Shown here in pieces: positions 1 to 8,323 of a stretch of 64,000 nucleotides of DNA. The DNA is from Jeongeupia naejangsanensis. GTDB taxonomy: Bacteria > Pseudomonadota > Gammaproteobacteria > Burkholderiales > Chitinibacteraceae. The DNA lies in NCBI RefSeq assembly GCF_016865585.1, contig NZ_JAESND010000001.1:620001-684000 (forward strand), in the 5' to 3' direction. Below the pieces are notes generated by a model, which worked only from the letters and a program-made list of their open reading frames with translations, had not been told where the DNA came from and did not search any database. How positions within the stretch are numbered: the first letter of the stretch is position 1; the number at the start of each line of letters is the position of its first letter. Made by a program: the position numbers and the translations under genes.

Positions 1-156
1 GGAAGGACAAACGCTCGGCAATGGAAAACCGGCCAGCCGTTCGCTCCAGGCAAGCACAAACCTGCAATCGATGAATCGATTGGTGTAGTCAGGTCCATCT
101 GCCAGAAACCGGATGGCTCGCCAATCCTGGCGCACACCTCCACCGTGCCCCGGCCT
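1..156. other. Left edge, no gene assigned
   Basis: No coding region can be supported here. A gene entering from the left on the plus strand could end at a stop near 92 (frame 2) or near 75 (frame 3), but too little is visible to name it. The stretch contains an 18-bp inverted repeat, CAATCGATGAATCGATTG, at 65-82 (8-bp arms, 2-bp centre), which could be an operator-like site or chance. Confidence 0.4.
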
Positions 157-1209
157 TTATGCGGCCGGCTTGGCCGCCGTCGGTGCTGCACCGCAGCTAT
201 GACAGAAATGGCCGAAAGCGCTCTTGCGCGTCTGGCACTGGCCGCAGTGGTCGAACAGGCAGATGCCACAGTGCATGCAGAAGTTGCGGCTCGTGTCCTT
301 CAGATCCACCGCCCGTTCACAGCCCGGGCAGATCTGTTTGGCAAGGCGTGCCTGCGCCAGATCGTAGCTCAGTGCCAAACGACGCTGCGCATCCGGTTTC
401 TGTTCGGCGAGTTTCTGCTGCGCCAGATAACGCTGCATCGCGCCGATCAGATAATGACCAATCCCCCCCGTCAGCACGATGCCGACGATGTAGCGGACGT
501 AACCGCCGTAATTGGGCAGATACGGCACGAGTTCGACAAAGAACGCGAACAGCGCGAAGAACACGAAGCCCCAGACAAACGGCCAATGGGCGCTTTTGCG
601 TTTTTTGACGAACAGCCAACCGGCGATCAGCAGCAGCGGCAAGGTCACCACCAGCCGGAACAGGAAGACTCGCATTTCCTGCGCGCGGACCGCCGACTCA
701 TAGGCCTTGCGCCCACCCTCTTCCAGCTGTTCCAGCGTTTGCCGGTTGCGGTCGGCTTCGCGTTGCAGGGCCAGATCGCCCTGCTGCAGTCCTTCGAGCG
801 CCTGTTCAGCACTGCGCTCGCCGGCCTTGAGCGCATCCAGCGCACGGGTCCGGGCAATCAGCTCGCGATCCTGTTCGGGCAGTTCGGTCGCCTTGCGGGT
901 GGCCAGCCAGTTGGCAAAGGTTTCCCTCGCACTCCGGTTGGCATTGCTGGCCGCATTCAGCGTCAGCTCGGCCTGTGCGATCGCATCGCGGGTGTCCTTG
1001 CGCTGCGCGGTATTGGTCGAGATGGCCGTCCGCACGCGGGCGAGCTGGGCCGGGTCGATGAACTGTTCCGGTTCGAGTGTCCGCTCGACCTTGGGCAAGT
1101 CACCGACAACCAGTCCACCGAGGCCGATCAGAAAACTCGCGAACACCAGCGCGATCAGCCAAAAGCCGCGCTGAAACCATTTCTCGGATAACCGCAGCCC
1201 CTTGCTCAT
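157..1209 (-). CDS. Membrane protein with coiled coil and C-terminal double zinc ribbon
   Basis: About 350 residues, function unknown. A hydrophobic segment near residues 16-36 is followed by a long Glu/Arg/Ala-rich, probably coiled-coil region (about 45-180), then three more hydrophobic segments (about 185-260). The C-terminal 50 residues carry four CxxC pairs (CPGC, CMHC, CGQC, CHSC), the signature of a double zinc ribbon. I chose the ATG at 1209 because GGAGG lies 5 bases upstream; the frame could also begin at a GTG at 1221. The layout suggests an inner-membrane scaffold with a cytoplasmic zinc-ribbon tail, but that is inference. The gene stands alone and is separated by about 180 bases from the next gene on the same strand. 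Confidence 0.8.
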   Translation of the reverse strand: MSKGLRLSEKWFQRGFWLIALVFASFLIGLGGLVVGDLPKVERTLEPEQFIDPAQLARVRTAISTNTAQRKDTRDAIAQAELTLNAASNANRSARETFANWLATRKATELPEQDRELIARTRALDALKAGERSAEQALEGLQQGDLALQREADRNRQTLEQLEEGGRKAYESAVRAQEMRVFLFRLVVTLPLLLIAGWLFVKKRKSAHWPFVWGFVFFALFAFFVELVPYLPNYGGYVRYIVGIVLTGGIGHYLIGAMQRYLAQQKLAEQKPDAQRRLALSYDLAQARLAKQICPGCERAVDLKDTSRNFCMHCGICLFDHCGQCQTRKSAFGHFCHSCGAAPTAAKPAA

Positions 1210-1393
1210 CCATGCCTCCACTCATACCCGTCACTGAACTGCCAAAAGCCGAAGCCCGCTCCTTCGCTCGAACCCGGCACGCCCTTTCGACACCGTAGCC
1301 GAAGGCACGGCATTTGCCGACCAGACGAGGTCGCGCCCCTCCCTGGCCCGGCGGCGACGCTACGCCTGCGGCATGCCACGGGGAATCAGGGCA

Positions 1394-2350
1394 TTAGAAG
1401 CTGCAGGCAAGTCCGACCGAGATACCGGACACGTTGTTGCCGAACACGTAGCGCGTCACCAGTCGTGTCCGGGTGACGATCACGTCGTATTTGCTCGAAT
1501 CGAGTTCAACCCCCAGACCAAGCGAGGTCAGGTAATTGAAACCGAGCGCGCCGCGCAAATCGCCGATGAACTGCGTCTGCGCGAATTCGAGCACATAGCG
1601 GAATGGCCGGTCGAGCAGACTCCAGTCGCTGATCGGCGCCCGGTAGCGCGCCCACAGGCTGGCGCTTTCGGCGGTCGCCCGCCCCTGCACGGACTGATCG
1701 CTGTTGCCGAAGCTCTTGAGCGGAATATTGCTGTAGCGCAGCTCGATGTCGATATCGCGCTCCGGCTGCAAATCCTCGTAGTCCAGCATGATCGAACCGC
1801 CCAGACCGTAAGCACTGAGCGAGCCGCCATCGAGGAAACTGAAGTCCCGGTCGACTTTCTGTTCGACATACCACTTGGCCGCGCTCAGATCGCTGGCGAC
1901 CTGGCCGATGGCGATGTTGAAGATCGGCCGGATCACCAAATGCTCGGCAATCGGGAAGTCCCAGCCGATGCCGCCGCTGGCGGCCAGACTGTTCCATTTG
2001 AGCGGCAGCCTGCGTTCTTCCTGACCATTGGTCGCGATAAAGGTCGGATCGTAACGGGCGTACGACAAAGCCCCTTCCAGATAAACCGGCACCGACTGAC
2101 TCATCGTCGCGCCGCCGCCCAGCTGGGTCATGTTCAGACCTGCGTCACCGCTCGACACGTTCTTGATCGACAGCGAGCTCGTCGTGACATCAGGCACGAC
2201 GGTATACCCCATCAGTGCCAGTACGCCGTTGGCACGCTGCTGCACATTGGCGTCGACCAGCCTGAACTGGCGCTCCTCAGCGTGTGCCGTCGCGCAGAAC
2301 CCCAGCACGGCGGCGCACAGGAAATGACGGGATCGCGGATATCGGGACAT
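1394..2350 (-). CDS. Solitary outer-membrane beta-barrel protein (autotransporter-like barrel)
   Basis: About 318 residues. An N-terminal signal peptide (hydrophobic run ending in AHA near residue 25) is followed by alternating polar/aromatic strands typical of an outer-membrane barrel, and the chain ends in phenylalanine as barrel proteins recognised by BamA usually do. No passenger domain is present, so this looks like a free-standing barrel rather than a secreted autotransporter. An in-frame GTG at 2362 is possible, but the AAGG box sits only one base from it, so the ATG at 2350 is preferred. Family assignment is by composition and architecture only; the substrate or role is unknown. Confidence 0.65.
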   Translation of the reverse strand: MSRYPRSRHFLCAAVLGFCATAHAEERQFRLVDANVQQRANGVLALMGYTVVPDVTTSSLSIKNVSSGDAGLNMTQLGGGATMSQSVPVYLEGALSYARYDPTFIATNGQEERRLPLKWNSLAASGGIGWDFPIAEHLVIRPIFNIAIGQVASDLSAAKWYVEQKVDRDFSFLDGGSLSAYGLGGSIMLDYEDLQPERDIDIELRYSNIPLKSFGNSDQSVQGRATAESASLWARYRAPISDWSLLDRPFRYVLEFAQTQFIGDLRGALGFNYLTSLGLGVELDSSKYDVIVTRTRLVTRYVFGNNVSGISVGLACSF

Positions 2351-2525
2351 GGGCAAAGACACACCTTGAATGCAGTGAAGAACGGAGCAAGCCGGCTATT
2401 GTCGCCAAGCCGTATTACTACTTCAACCATCTTGGCCCATCCGCAACGGCCACGGCAATTTCAGGCCCCCGATTCGCGCTTTCGGCGGGTATGCGATAAT
2501 CGGCCATCCTTGCCGGAGTAAATCA

Positions 2526-3773
2526 ATGACCGCGCACGCGTTCACTACGCTGTTTGTTTTCGCGCTGACCGCCAGCGTGCTGCTGCAAATGTGGCTGGCC
2601 CAGCGCCACATCAACCATGTCCGCCGCCACCGCAGCGCGGTGCCGGACGAGTTCGCCAACGAAATCACGCTGCTGTCGCACCAGCGGGCCGCCGACTACA
2701 CGGTCGCGAAAACCCGCTTCGGCATGCTGGCGACGATCTGGGATGCGATGCTGCTGGTTGCATTCACGCTCGGCGGCGGTATTGCCTTGCTGTCCGACCT
2801 CACGACAGGCTGGTTTGGCCAAGGCATTATGGCCGGTGTGGCGATGATTGCGCTGCTGGCTATCGCCAACACGCTGCTGACGCTGCCGTTCTCGTGGATT
2901 TCGACGTTCCGTATCGAAACGGCATTCGGTTTCAACCAGACCACACCAGCCACCTTTTTTGCGGACCTCCTCAAGACTTCGCTGATCGCCGCAGCCGTCG
3001 GCTTGCCGCTGGTCGCCGTCGTGCTGTGGCTGATGGATGCAATGGGGGACGCGTGGTGGCTGTGGGTCTGGGCGACCTGGGTCGGTTTTTCCCTGCTGCT
3101 GATGTGGATCTTTCCGACCTGGATCGCGCCACTGTTCAACAAGTTCGAGCCGCTGCCGGACGAAAGCCTGCGCGCACGCATCGAAGCGTTGCTGACCCGT
3201 TGCGGTTTCCGCGCCGGCGGGATCTTCATGATGGACGGCAGCAAGCGTTCGAGCCATGGCAACGCCTACTTCACCGGACTGGGCGCCAAGAAGCGCATCG
3301 TCTTCTTCGACACGCTGCTCAAGCAGCTCAACGGCGACGAGATCGAGGCCGTGCTCGCGCACGAACTCGGTCACTTCAAGCGCCGTCACATCGTCAAGCG
3401 GCTGGCGTGGACCTTCGTGCTGATGCTCGGCATGCTCTGGCTGCTCGGCCAGCTCAAGACCCAACCGTGGTTCTATGAAGGCCTCGGTGTTCAAACGCCG
3501 ACGACCGCCGCTGCACTGGTGCTGTTCTTCCTGGTGCTGCCGGTGTTCACCTTCCTGTTCGGCCCGATCGGCTCGATGCTGTCCCGAAAGCACGAATACG
3601 AAGCCGACGCCTACGCGGCGGAGCAGGCATCCAGTAACGACCTGATCCACGCACTGGTCAAACTCTATCGCGACAACGCCGCGACGCTGACACCGGACCC
3701 GCTGCACAGCCTGTTTTATGACAGCCACCCGCCGGCCAGCCTGCGGATTGCCGCGTTGAAACGTCTCGGCTGA
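2526..3773 (+). CDS. M48 family (Ste24/CAAX prenyl protease 1-like) zinc metallopeptidase
   Basis: 415 residues, the usual length for bacterial Ste24-like proteases. The catalytic zinc motif HELGHFKRRH lies near residue 278, and the third zinc ligand is supplied by the later EYEADAYA motif. Several hydrophobic segments precede and follow the motif, as in integral-membrane M48 enzymes with an M48_N domain. The family degrades or trims membrane-associated proteins; prenylated substrates are not expected in bacteria, so the natural substrate is unknown. It lies 49 bases upstream of phhB and rsgA on the same strand, so it may be co-transcribed with them. TAAATCA precedes the ATG at 2526; no strong ribosome-binding site is seen. 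Confidence 0.92.
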   Translation: MTAHAFTTLFVFALTASVLLQMWLAQRHINHVRRHRSAVPDEFANEITLLSHQRAADYTVAKTRFGMLATIWDAMLLVAFTLGGGIALLSDLTTGWFGQGIMAGVAMIALLAIANTLLTLPFSWISTFRIETAFGFNQTTPATFFADLLKTSLIAAAVGLPLVAVVLWLMDAMGDAWWLWVWATWVGFSLLLMWIFPTWIAPLFNKFEPLPDESLRARIEALLTRCGFRAGGIFMMDGSKRSSHGNAYFTGLGAKKRIVFFDTLLKQLNGDEIEAVLAHELGHFKRRHIVKRLAWTFVLMLGMLWLLGQLKTQPWFYEGLGVQTPTTAAALVLFFLVLPVFTFLFGPIGSMLSRKHEYEADAYAAEQASSNDLIHALVKLYRDNAATLTPDPLHSLFYDSHPPASLRIAALKRLG

Positions 3774-3822
3774 TGCCTGCGACTAAAAAGGAAGTTGGTC
3801 CAACGATTTTCAGGAGCACGCC

Positions 3823-4152
3823 ATGAGCCTCGCGACTGAACGCTGCATCCCCAACGCCCCGGCCATGCCCGTCGACGAAACGGTCCAGCTCGCCTCGGCC
3901 CAGCTCGACAACTGGATGGTTGCCGGTCCCCAGCTGGAAAAGACGTTCCAGCTGGGCAACTTCCACGACACCATGGCGCTGGTCAATGCCATTGCCTGGA
4001 TCGCCCATAGTCAGGATCACCATCCCGATCTCGAGGTCGGCTACAACCGCTGCCGGGTCGTCTGGAGCACCCATTCGGCCGGTGCACTAACCCGTAACGA
4101 CTTCATCTGCGCCGCGCGCGTCGATGCCCTTTTTCCCCGAACCGGCTTCTGA
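3823..4152 (+). CDS. phhB: Pterin-4a-carbinolamine dehydratase
   Basis: 109 residues, the normal size for this enzyme, which dehydrates 4a-hydroxytetrahydrobiopterin during recycling of the cofactor of aromatic amino-acid hydroxylases. The conserved HHPDLEVGYN stretch contains the paired histidines of the active site, and the WSTHSAGALTRND segment matches the family's second conserved block. The start at 3823 is preceded by AGGAG about 7 bases upstream. The stop codon abuts the ATG of rsgA directly, so the two genes are very probably translated from one transcript. No phenylalanine hydroxylase gene is visible in the window. Confidence 0.93.
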   Translation: MSLATERCIPNAPAMPVDETVQLASAQLDNWMVAGPQLEKTFQLGNFHDTMALVNAIAWIAHSQDHHPDLEVGYNRCRVVWSTHSAGALTRNDFICAARVDALFPRTGF

Positions 4153-5031
4153 ATGACCGATACCGCCCAGATCATTGCCAGCCACGGCAGGTCCTACATC
4201 ATCGAGCTGCCCGATGGCAGCACCCGCGTCGCCAGTGCGCGCGGCAAGAAAACCGATTTCGCCTGCGGCGATCGCGTCGCCATCAAGGTCACCAACGCCG
4301 AGCAGGCGGTGATCGAAAAGGCACTGAAGCGCGACACCCTGCTGTACCGCTCGGATGCGTGGCGCGAGAAGCTGATCGCCGCCAACGTCACGCAGATCAT
4401 CGTCGTCGTCGCGCCGGTGCCGAGCTTTTTCGACGAACTGATCGGCCGCTGCCTGATCGCGGCCGAAGACGCCGGCATCCGCCCGCTGATCCTGCTGAAC
4501 AAATGTGACTTGCCGGAAGCCGAGGCCGCTCGTGGCCGGCTCGCCTATTACCGCGAACTCGGCTACGGCGTGGTCGAACTCGCGGCCACCGAGGACATCT
4601 CGCCGCTGAATGGCTGGCTCGCCGACCATGTGTCGGTCCTGGTAGGTCAGTCGGGCATGGGAAAGTCGACCATCACCAACGCGCTGATTCCCGAGGCACG
4701 CGCGCGGGTCAACGACATCTCGGTTGCACTCGATTCGGGCAAGCACACCACGACCAATGCCACGCTGTATCACCTCGAGCCAGGCGCCGACCTGATCGAC
4801 TCGCCGGGGCTGCAGTCATTCGGCCTCGCCCACGTGACCGCCGAGAATCTGCCGCGTCTGATGCCGGAGTTCCGCGAACGGCTCGGCCAGTGCCGCTTCC
4901 ACAACTGCCGGCACCGGCATGAGCCCGGCTGCGCCATTCTCGGTGCGGTAAAGGAAGGCACGATTCCCGAAAGCCGTTTGCAGCTGCTGCACCGGCTGCA
5001 GGACGAACTGGCCGCCGCGCAAACCTACTGA
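4153..5031 (+). CDS. rsgA: Ribosome small-subunit-dependent GTPase A
   Basis: 292 residues. A late-stage 30S maturation GTPase with circularly permuted GTPase motifs: the NKCD (G4) motif comes first, then the P-loop GQSGMGKST and DSPG (G3). It has an N-terminal OB fold and a C-terminal zinc knuckle with Cys/His ligands (CRFHNCRHRHEPGC). It begins on the base after the phhB stop codon. Its 3' end overlaps the convergent DUF2062 gene by 7 bases. All expected motifs are intact. Confidence 0.96.
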   Translation: MTDTAQIIASHGRSYIIELPDGSTRVASARGKKTDFACGDRVAIKVTNAEQAVIEKALKRDTLLYRSDAWREKLIAANVTQIIVVVAPVPSFFDELIGRCLIAAEDAGIRPLILLNKCDLPEAEAARGRLAYYRELGYGVVELAATEDISPLNGWLADHVSVLVGQSGMGKSTITNALIPEARARVNDISVALDSGKHTTTNATLYHLEPGADLIDSPGLQSFGLAHVTAENLPRLMPEFRERLGQCRFHNCRHRHEPGCAILGAVKEGTIPESRLQLLHRLQDELAAAQTY

Positions 5032-5591
5032 GGCCAGCTGGAACGGCGGTGTTGCCGCCTGGCCCGCTTGCGCAGCGCGAGCCAGATGTACACCCGCCAG
5101 ATGCCGTGCACGGCAAAGAAACCGACGACCGCCAGCAGCGCTGCCAGCACCGGCAGGCCGATCAGCAAGGGCATGCCGAGCGAGAGCATCCAGTGCCACA
5201 TCGCCTGCGTCCACTCAAGCAGCGTCAGCCCGGACCAGCCTGGCATCGGCGGCACGTGCGCCCCGCCCCCCAGCCCGGTGATGAAACTCCCCAGTTGCAC
5301 TGCCACCCAGTACAGCGGGCCGATCGTCAGCGGGTTGGTGTAAAAGGTCGCGAACACCGCGACCGGCAGATTGACGCGAAACCCCAGCGCCAGCAGGCTG
5401 GCAGTGATCACCTGCAGCGGCCCGGGGATCAAGCCGCCGATCATCCCTGCCGCGACACCACCGGCTACCGAATGCCGGTTCAGATGCCATAGATTGGGAT
5501 GGGCAAACCAGTGCGCATAGCGGCGCAGAAACGCGTTTTTTGTCAGCGTGGCATGGTCGGGCAGCAAACGCCGCAGGAAACGTCGGGGCAT
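5025..5591 (-). CDS. DUF2062 domain membrane protein
   Basis: About 188 residues with several hydrophobic segments, typical of the small DUF2062 family of unknown function. The N-terminus is basic (MPRRFLRRLLP), followed by HPNLWHLNRHSVAGGVA and glycine/proline-rich membrane helices (GMIGGLIPGPLQV), all family hallmarks. The frame is open further upstream, but the ATG at 5591 has AAGG about 6 bases before it and starts at the conserved family N-terminus. It is convergent with rsgA and overlaps its end by 7 bases, so transcripts from the two genes would be complementary at their 3' ends. Confidence 0.85.
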   Translation of the reverse strand: MPRRFLRRLLPDHATLTKNAFLRRYAHWFAHPNLWHLNRHSVAGGVAAGMIGGLIPGPLQVITASLLALGFRVNLPVAVFATFYTNPLTIGPLYWVAVQLGSFITGLGGGAHVPPMPGWSGLTLLEWTQAMWHWMLSLGMPLLIGLPVLAALLAVVGFFAVHGIWRVYIWLALRKRARRQHRRSSWPQ

Positions 5592-5796
5592 GAATACCTT
5601 GGTCGGAGTACGGGGGTGAAATGAAACGGTTACTGCAACTGTATACCGTGGCCATGACCGCCCAGCGTCTTTCATGCATGAATGCCGCTGGGCCAGGACG
5701 CCGGACTTGTCTTAAATTGCAATCAGCAAAAACTGACCTTCTACTGACCCGGTGAATGGGGCAAAATTCCTGACTTATCGATAATCAATTGATGCC

Positions 5797-8007
5797 ATGG
5801 TTGCCGTTACCCGTCCGCTAGCCCAGTCGATTGCTGAAGCCGCCAACCCGCAGGGCTGGCTGGCGCAGTTGTCCGACCGCTATCCGCCCGATGCGATGCT
5901 CCGCCTCAAGGCAGCGCTGGCGTGGGCTGCAGAGTGTTACGGCGACCAGCGGCTGCCCGACATCGGCGAGCTGATCTTTCCGCACTCGGTCGCCAGTGCG
6001 GCCATCGTCGCCGACCTGCGCCTCGATGCCGACGCGGTCATCGCCGCCCTGCTGTTCGCCACCCCCGACTACCTGAAAGACGCCGCCGCCGAGATCGAAA
6101 AGCGCTTCGGCAAGGAAGTCGCGACACTGGTCGACGGCGTCAGCCGCGTGCGCCAGATCCGCCAACTGACCGTTTCGGCCGTGCACAAGCCGCAGGAAGC
6201 AGCGGCGCAGATCGAATCGATCCGCAAGATGCTGCTGGCCATGGTCGAAGACATGCGCGTCGTGCTGATCAAGCTGGCGTGGCGCACGCAGACGATGCAC
6301 GTTCTCGGCCAGGCACCCGACGAGGTGCAGCGCCGCATTGCCGAGGAAACGCTCGACTTCTTCGCGCCGCTCGCCAACCGGCTCGGTGTCTGGCAGATCA
6401 AGTGGGAACTCGAAGACCTCGGTTTCCGCTACCAGCACCCGGACATCTACAAGAAGATCGCCAAGCTGCTGGACGAGCGCCGCATCGACCGGCAGCAGTT
6501 CATCGACGACGTGATCGGCAAGCTGCGCATCGAACTGGGCGCCGCCGGTGTCGAGCACGCCAGCCTGATGGGCCGGCCCAAGCACATCTACAGCATCTAC
6601 AAGAAGATGCAGAAGAAGAAGCTCGACTTCTCCGAGCTGTACGACATCCGCGCGGTGCGCGTGCTGGTCGACGACGTCAAGGATTGCTACACGGTGCTCG
6701 GCATCGTCCACAACCTGTGGCAGCCGATTCCCGGCGAGTTCGACGACTACATCGCCAATCCGAAAGGCAACTTCTACCGCAGCCTGCATACGGCGGTGAT
6801 CGGCCCGAACGACAAGGCGCTCGAGGTGCAGATCCGCACCTTCGAGATGCACGAGCACGCCGAATTCGGTGTCGCCGCGCACTGGCGCTACAAGGAAGGC
6901 GGCAAGGGCGACAGCAAGTACGAAGAGAAGATCGCCTGGCTGCGCCAGCTGCTCGACTGGAAGAGCGACGTCGTCGGCGAAGGCGAACTGGCCGACGCCT
7001 TCAAGGCCGAGCTGTTCGACGACACCATCTACGTGCTGACCCCGGCCGGCCGCGTCATCGCCCTGCCCAAGGACAGCACGCCGGTCGACTTCGCCTATCA
7101 CCTGCACACCGATCTGGGCCACCGCTGCCGCGGCGCCAAGGTCGACGGTGCCATCGTGCCGCTGTCGACGTCGCTGAAAAACGGCCAGCGCGTCGAGATC
7201 CTGTCGGCCAAGGAAGGCGGCCCGAGTCTGGACTGGCTGCATCAGGGCTATGTGAAAAGCCACCGCGCGGCGCAGAAGATCCGTTACTGGATCCGCCAGC
7301 AGAATCTCGATGTCGCCATCGAGGCCGGCCGCACGCTGTACGACAAGGAAGCGTCCCGCGTCGGTCGCACGCAGGCCAAGCAGGAAGACGTTGCGCACCG
7401 GATCGGCTTCAAGACCGTCGACGAAATGCTCGCCGCGCTCGGTCAGGGCGAGCTGACGCTGCGCGCGCTGGCCGAATCGCTGACCTTCGAAGACAAGCCG
7501 CATGCGCCGGAAGAACCCGTCCATCCCGACGACGTGATCCGCCGCGCCCGCGCCGACCAGCGCGGCGAAGGCATCCTGATCGAAGGCGTCGACAAGCTGA
7601 TGACGCTGCTCGCCAAATGCTGCAAGCCGGTACCGCCCGATGCGGTCTGCGGCTTCGTCACCAAGGGTCGCGGCATCTCGATCCACCGCAGCGACTGCCC
7701 GACCCTCAAGCGCCTCGCCATCGAAGCACCGGAGCGGTTGATCAAGGCCGACTGGGGCGCCACGCAGGCCGGCGGCGTGTTTTCGACCGACATCCTCGTC
7801 GAAGCGCAGGACCGCACCAGCCTGCTGCGCGACCTGTCCGACGTGATGTCACGAGAGAAAATCAACGTCACAGCAGTCAACACGCTGTCGCGCGACACGC
7901 TGGCGCGGATGCGCTTCACCGTCGAGATCCAGCGCGTCGACGATCTGCCGCGCATTTTCACCCGGCTGAACGAAGTGCCCGGCGTATTGCGCGTGATCCG
8001 GCTCTGA
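5797..8007 (+). CDS. relA: (p)ppGpp synthetase RelA (stringent response)
   Basis: 736 residues. It transfers pyrophosphate from ATP to GTP/GDP when ribosomes stall on uncharged tRNA. Domain order: degenerate HD hydrolase region (about 45-195), synthetase (RPKHIYSIYKKM near 259, then YDIRAVRVL and NPKGNFYRSLHTAV), TGS (about 405-465) and a C-terminal ACT/RRM domain (about 660-736). The HD hydrolase motif is missing: where bifunctional Rel/SpoT enzymes have HDxxED, this has LLFATPDYL. It should therefore be a synthetase-only RelA, implying a separate SpoT elsewhere. A stem-loop (8014-8040) and a strong terminator (8053-8084) follow. Confidence 0.95.
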   Translation: MVAVTRPLAQSIAEAANPQGWLAQLSDRYPPDAMLRLKAALAWAAECYGDQRLPDIGELIFPHSVASAAIVADLRLDADAVIAALLFATPDYLKDAAAEIEKRFGKEVATLVDGVSRVRQIRQLTVSAVHKPQEAAAQIESIRKMLLAMVEDMRVVLIKLAWRTQTMHVLGQAPDEVQRRIAEETLDFFAPLANRLGVWQIKWELEDLGFRYQHPDIYKKIAKLLDERRIDRQQFIDDVIGKLRIELGAAGVEHASLMGRPKHIYSIYKKMQKKKLDFSELYDIRAVRVLVDDVKDCYTVLGIVHNLWQPIPGEFDDYIANPKGNFYRSLHTAVIGPNDKALEVQIRTFEMHEHAEFGVAAHWRYKEGGKGDSKYEEKIAWLRQLLDWKSDVVGEGELADAFKAELFDDTIYVLTPAGRVIALPKDSTPVDFAYHLHTDLGHRCRGAKVDGAIVPLSTSLKNGQRVEILSAKEGGPSLDWLHQGYVKSHRAAQKIRYWIRQQNLDVAIEAGRTLYDKEASRVGRTQAKQEDVAHRIGFKTVDEMLAALGQGELTLRALAESLTFEDKPHAPEEPVHPDDVIRRARADQRGEGILIEGVDKLMTLLAKCCKPVPPDAVCGFVTKGRGISIHRSDCPTLKRLAIEAPERLIKADWGATQAGGVFSTDILVEAQDRTSLLRDLSDVMSREKINVTAVNTLSRDTLARMRFTVEIQRVDDLPRIFTRLNEVPGVLRVIRL

Positions 8008-8013
8008 GCACAC

Positions 8014-8040
8014 AGGTCATCGGTGCATGCGCGATGACCT
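8014..8040 (+). other. Stem-loop just after relA
   Basis: A 9-bp perfect inverted repeat (AGGTCATCG ... CGATGACCT, 9-base loop) begins 6 bases after the relA stop codon and precedes the intrinsic terminator. It has no T-run, so it may protect the mRNA 3' end rather than terminate. Confidence 0.5.
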
Positions 8041-8052
8041 GCGTTCCAGCCC

Positions 8053-8084
8053 AAAAAAACCGGCCCCTGTGGCCGGTTTTTTTT
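8053..8084 (+). terminator. Intrinsic terminator of relA
   Basis: A GC-rich stem CCGGCC/GGCCGG (8060-8065 and 8071-8076) with a 5-base loop is preceded by seven A and followed by eight T. The flanking A and T tracts extend the stem and would also let it work on the opposite strand. Confidence 0.92.
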
Positions 8085-8251
8085 CGTGCAGCGTCCCTCC
8101 GAATCTTGCCGACTCGTCCGCTGGCCACGCCACCAAGCCCGGACGCGCTACAGCGGCCAGCCCTCTGGCCCGGCGCTGGTTTCCCCCGCCGCACGTCGGC
8201 TCACCGTCGCGTCACTGGTTCCCCCTAATTGGCGCAAAGTCCCGAATGGCA

Positions 8252-8277
8252 TAAGGTTCGCGCCTCAAAGCTATAAC
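8252..8277 (+). promoter_or_regulatory. Weak flagellar (sigma-28-like) promoter candidate for the chemoreceptor gene
   Basis: TAAGGTTC (8252-8259) and GCTATAAC (8270-8277) resemble the sigma-28 boxes TAAAGTTT and GCCGATAA, but the spacer is 10 rather than 11 bases and several positions differ. The site is about 47 bases upstream of the start codon. Confidence 0.3.
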
Positions 8278-8323
8278 ACCGAAGTCTGATACAGGACTCG
8301 CCCTTTTGCCCTCGGGAGATGAA

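Noticed and set aside
145-1191. Long plus-strand reading frame opposite the zinc-ribbon protein gene
   Set aside because: It lies wholly opposite a gene with clear domains and a ribosome-binding site. Its protein is rich in Arg, Gln and His as expected for an antisense frame in GC-rich DNA.
5818-7686. Long minus-strand frame and an Arg-rich plus-strand frame (5922-8228) over relA
   Set aside because: Both are shadow frames of a gene with all RelA domains; their low-complexity composition is typical of GC-rich antisense and alternate frames.
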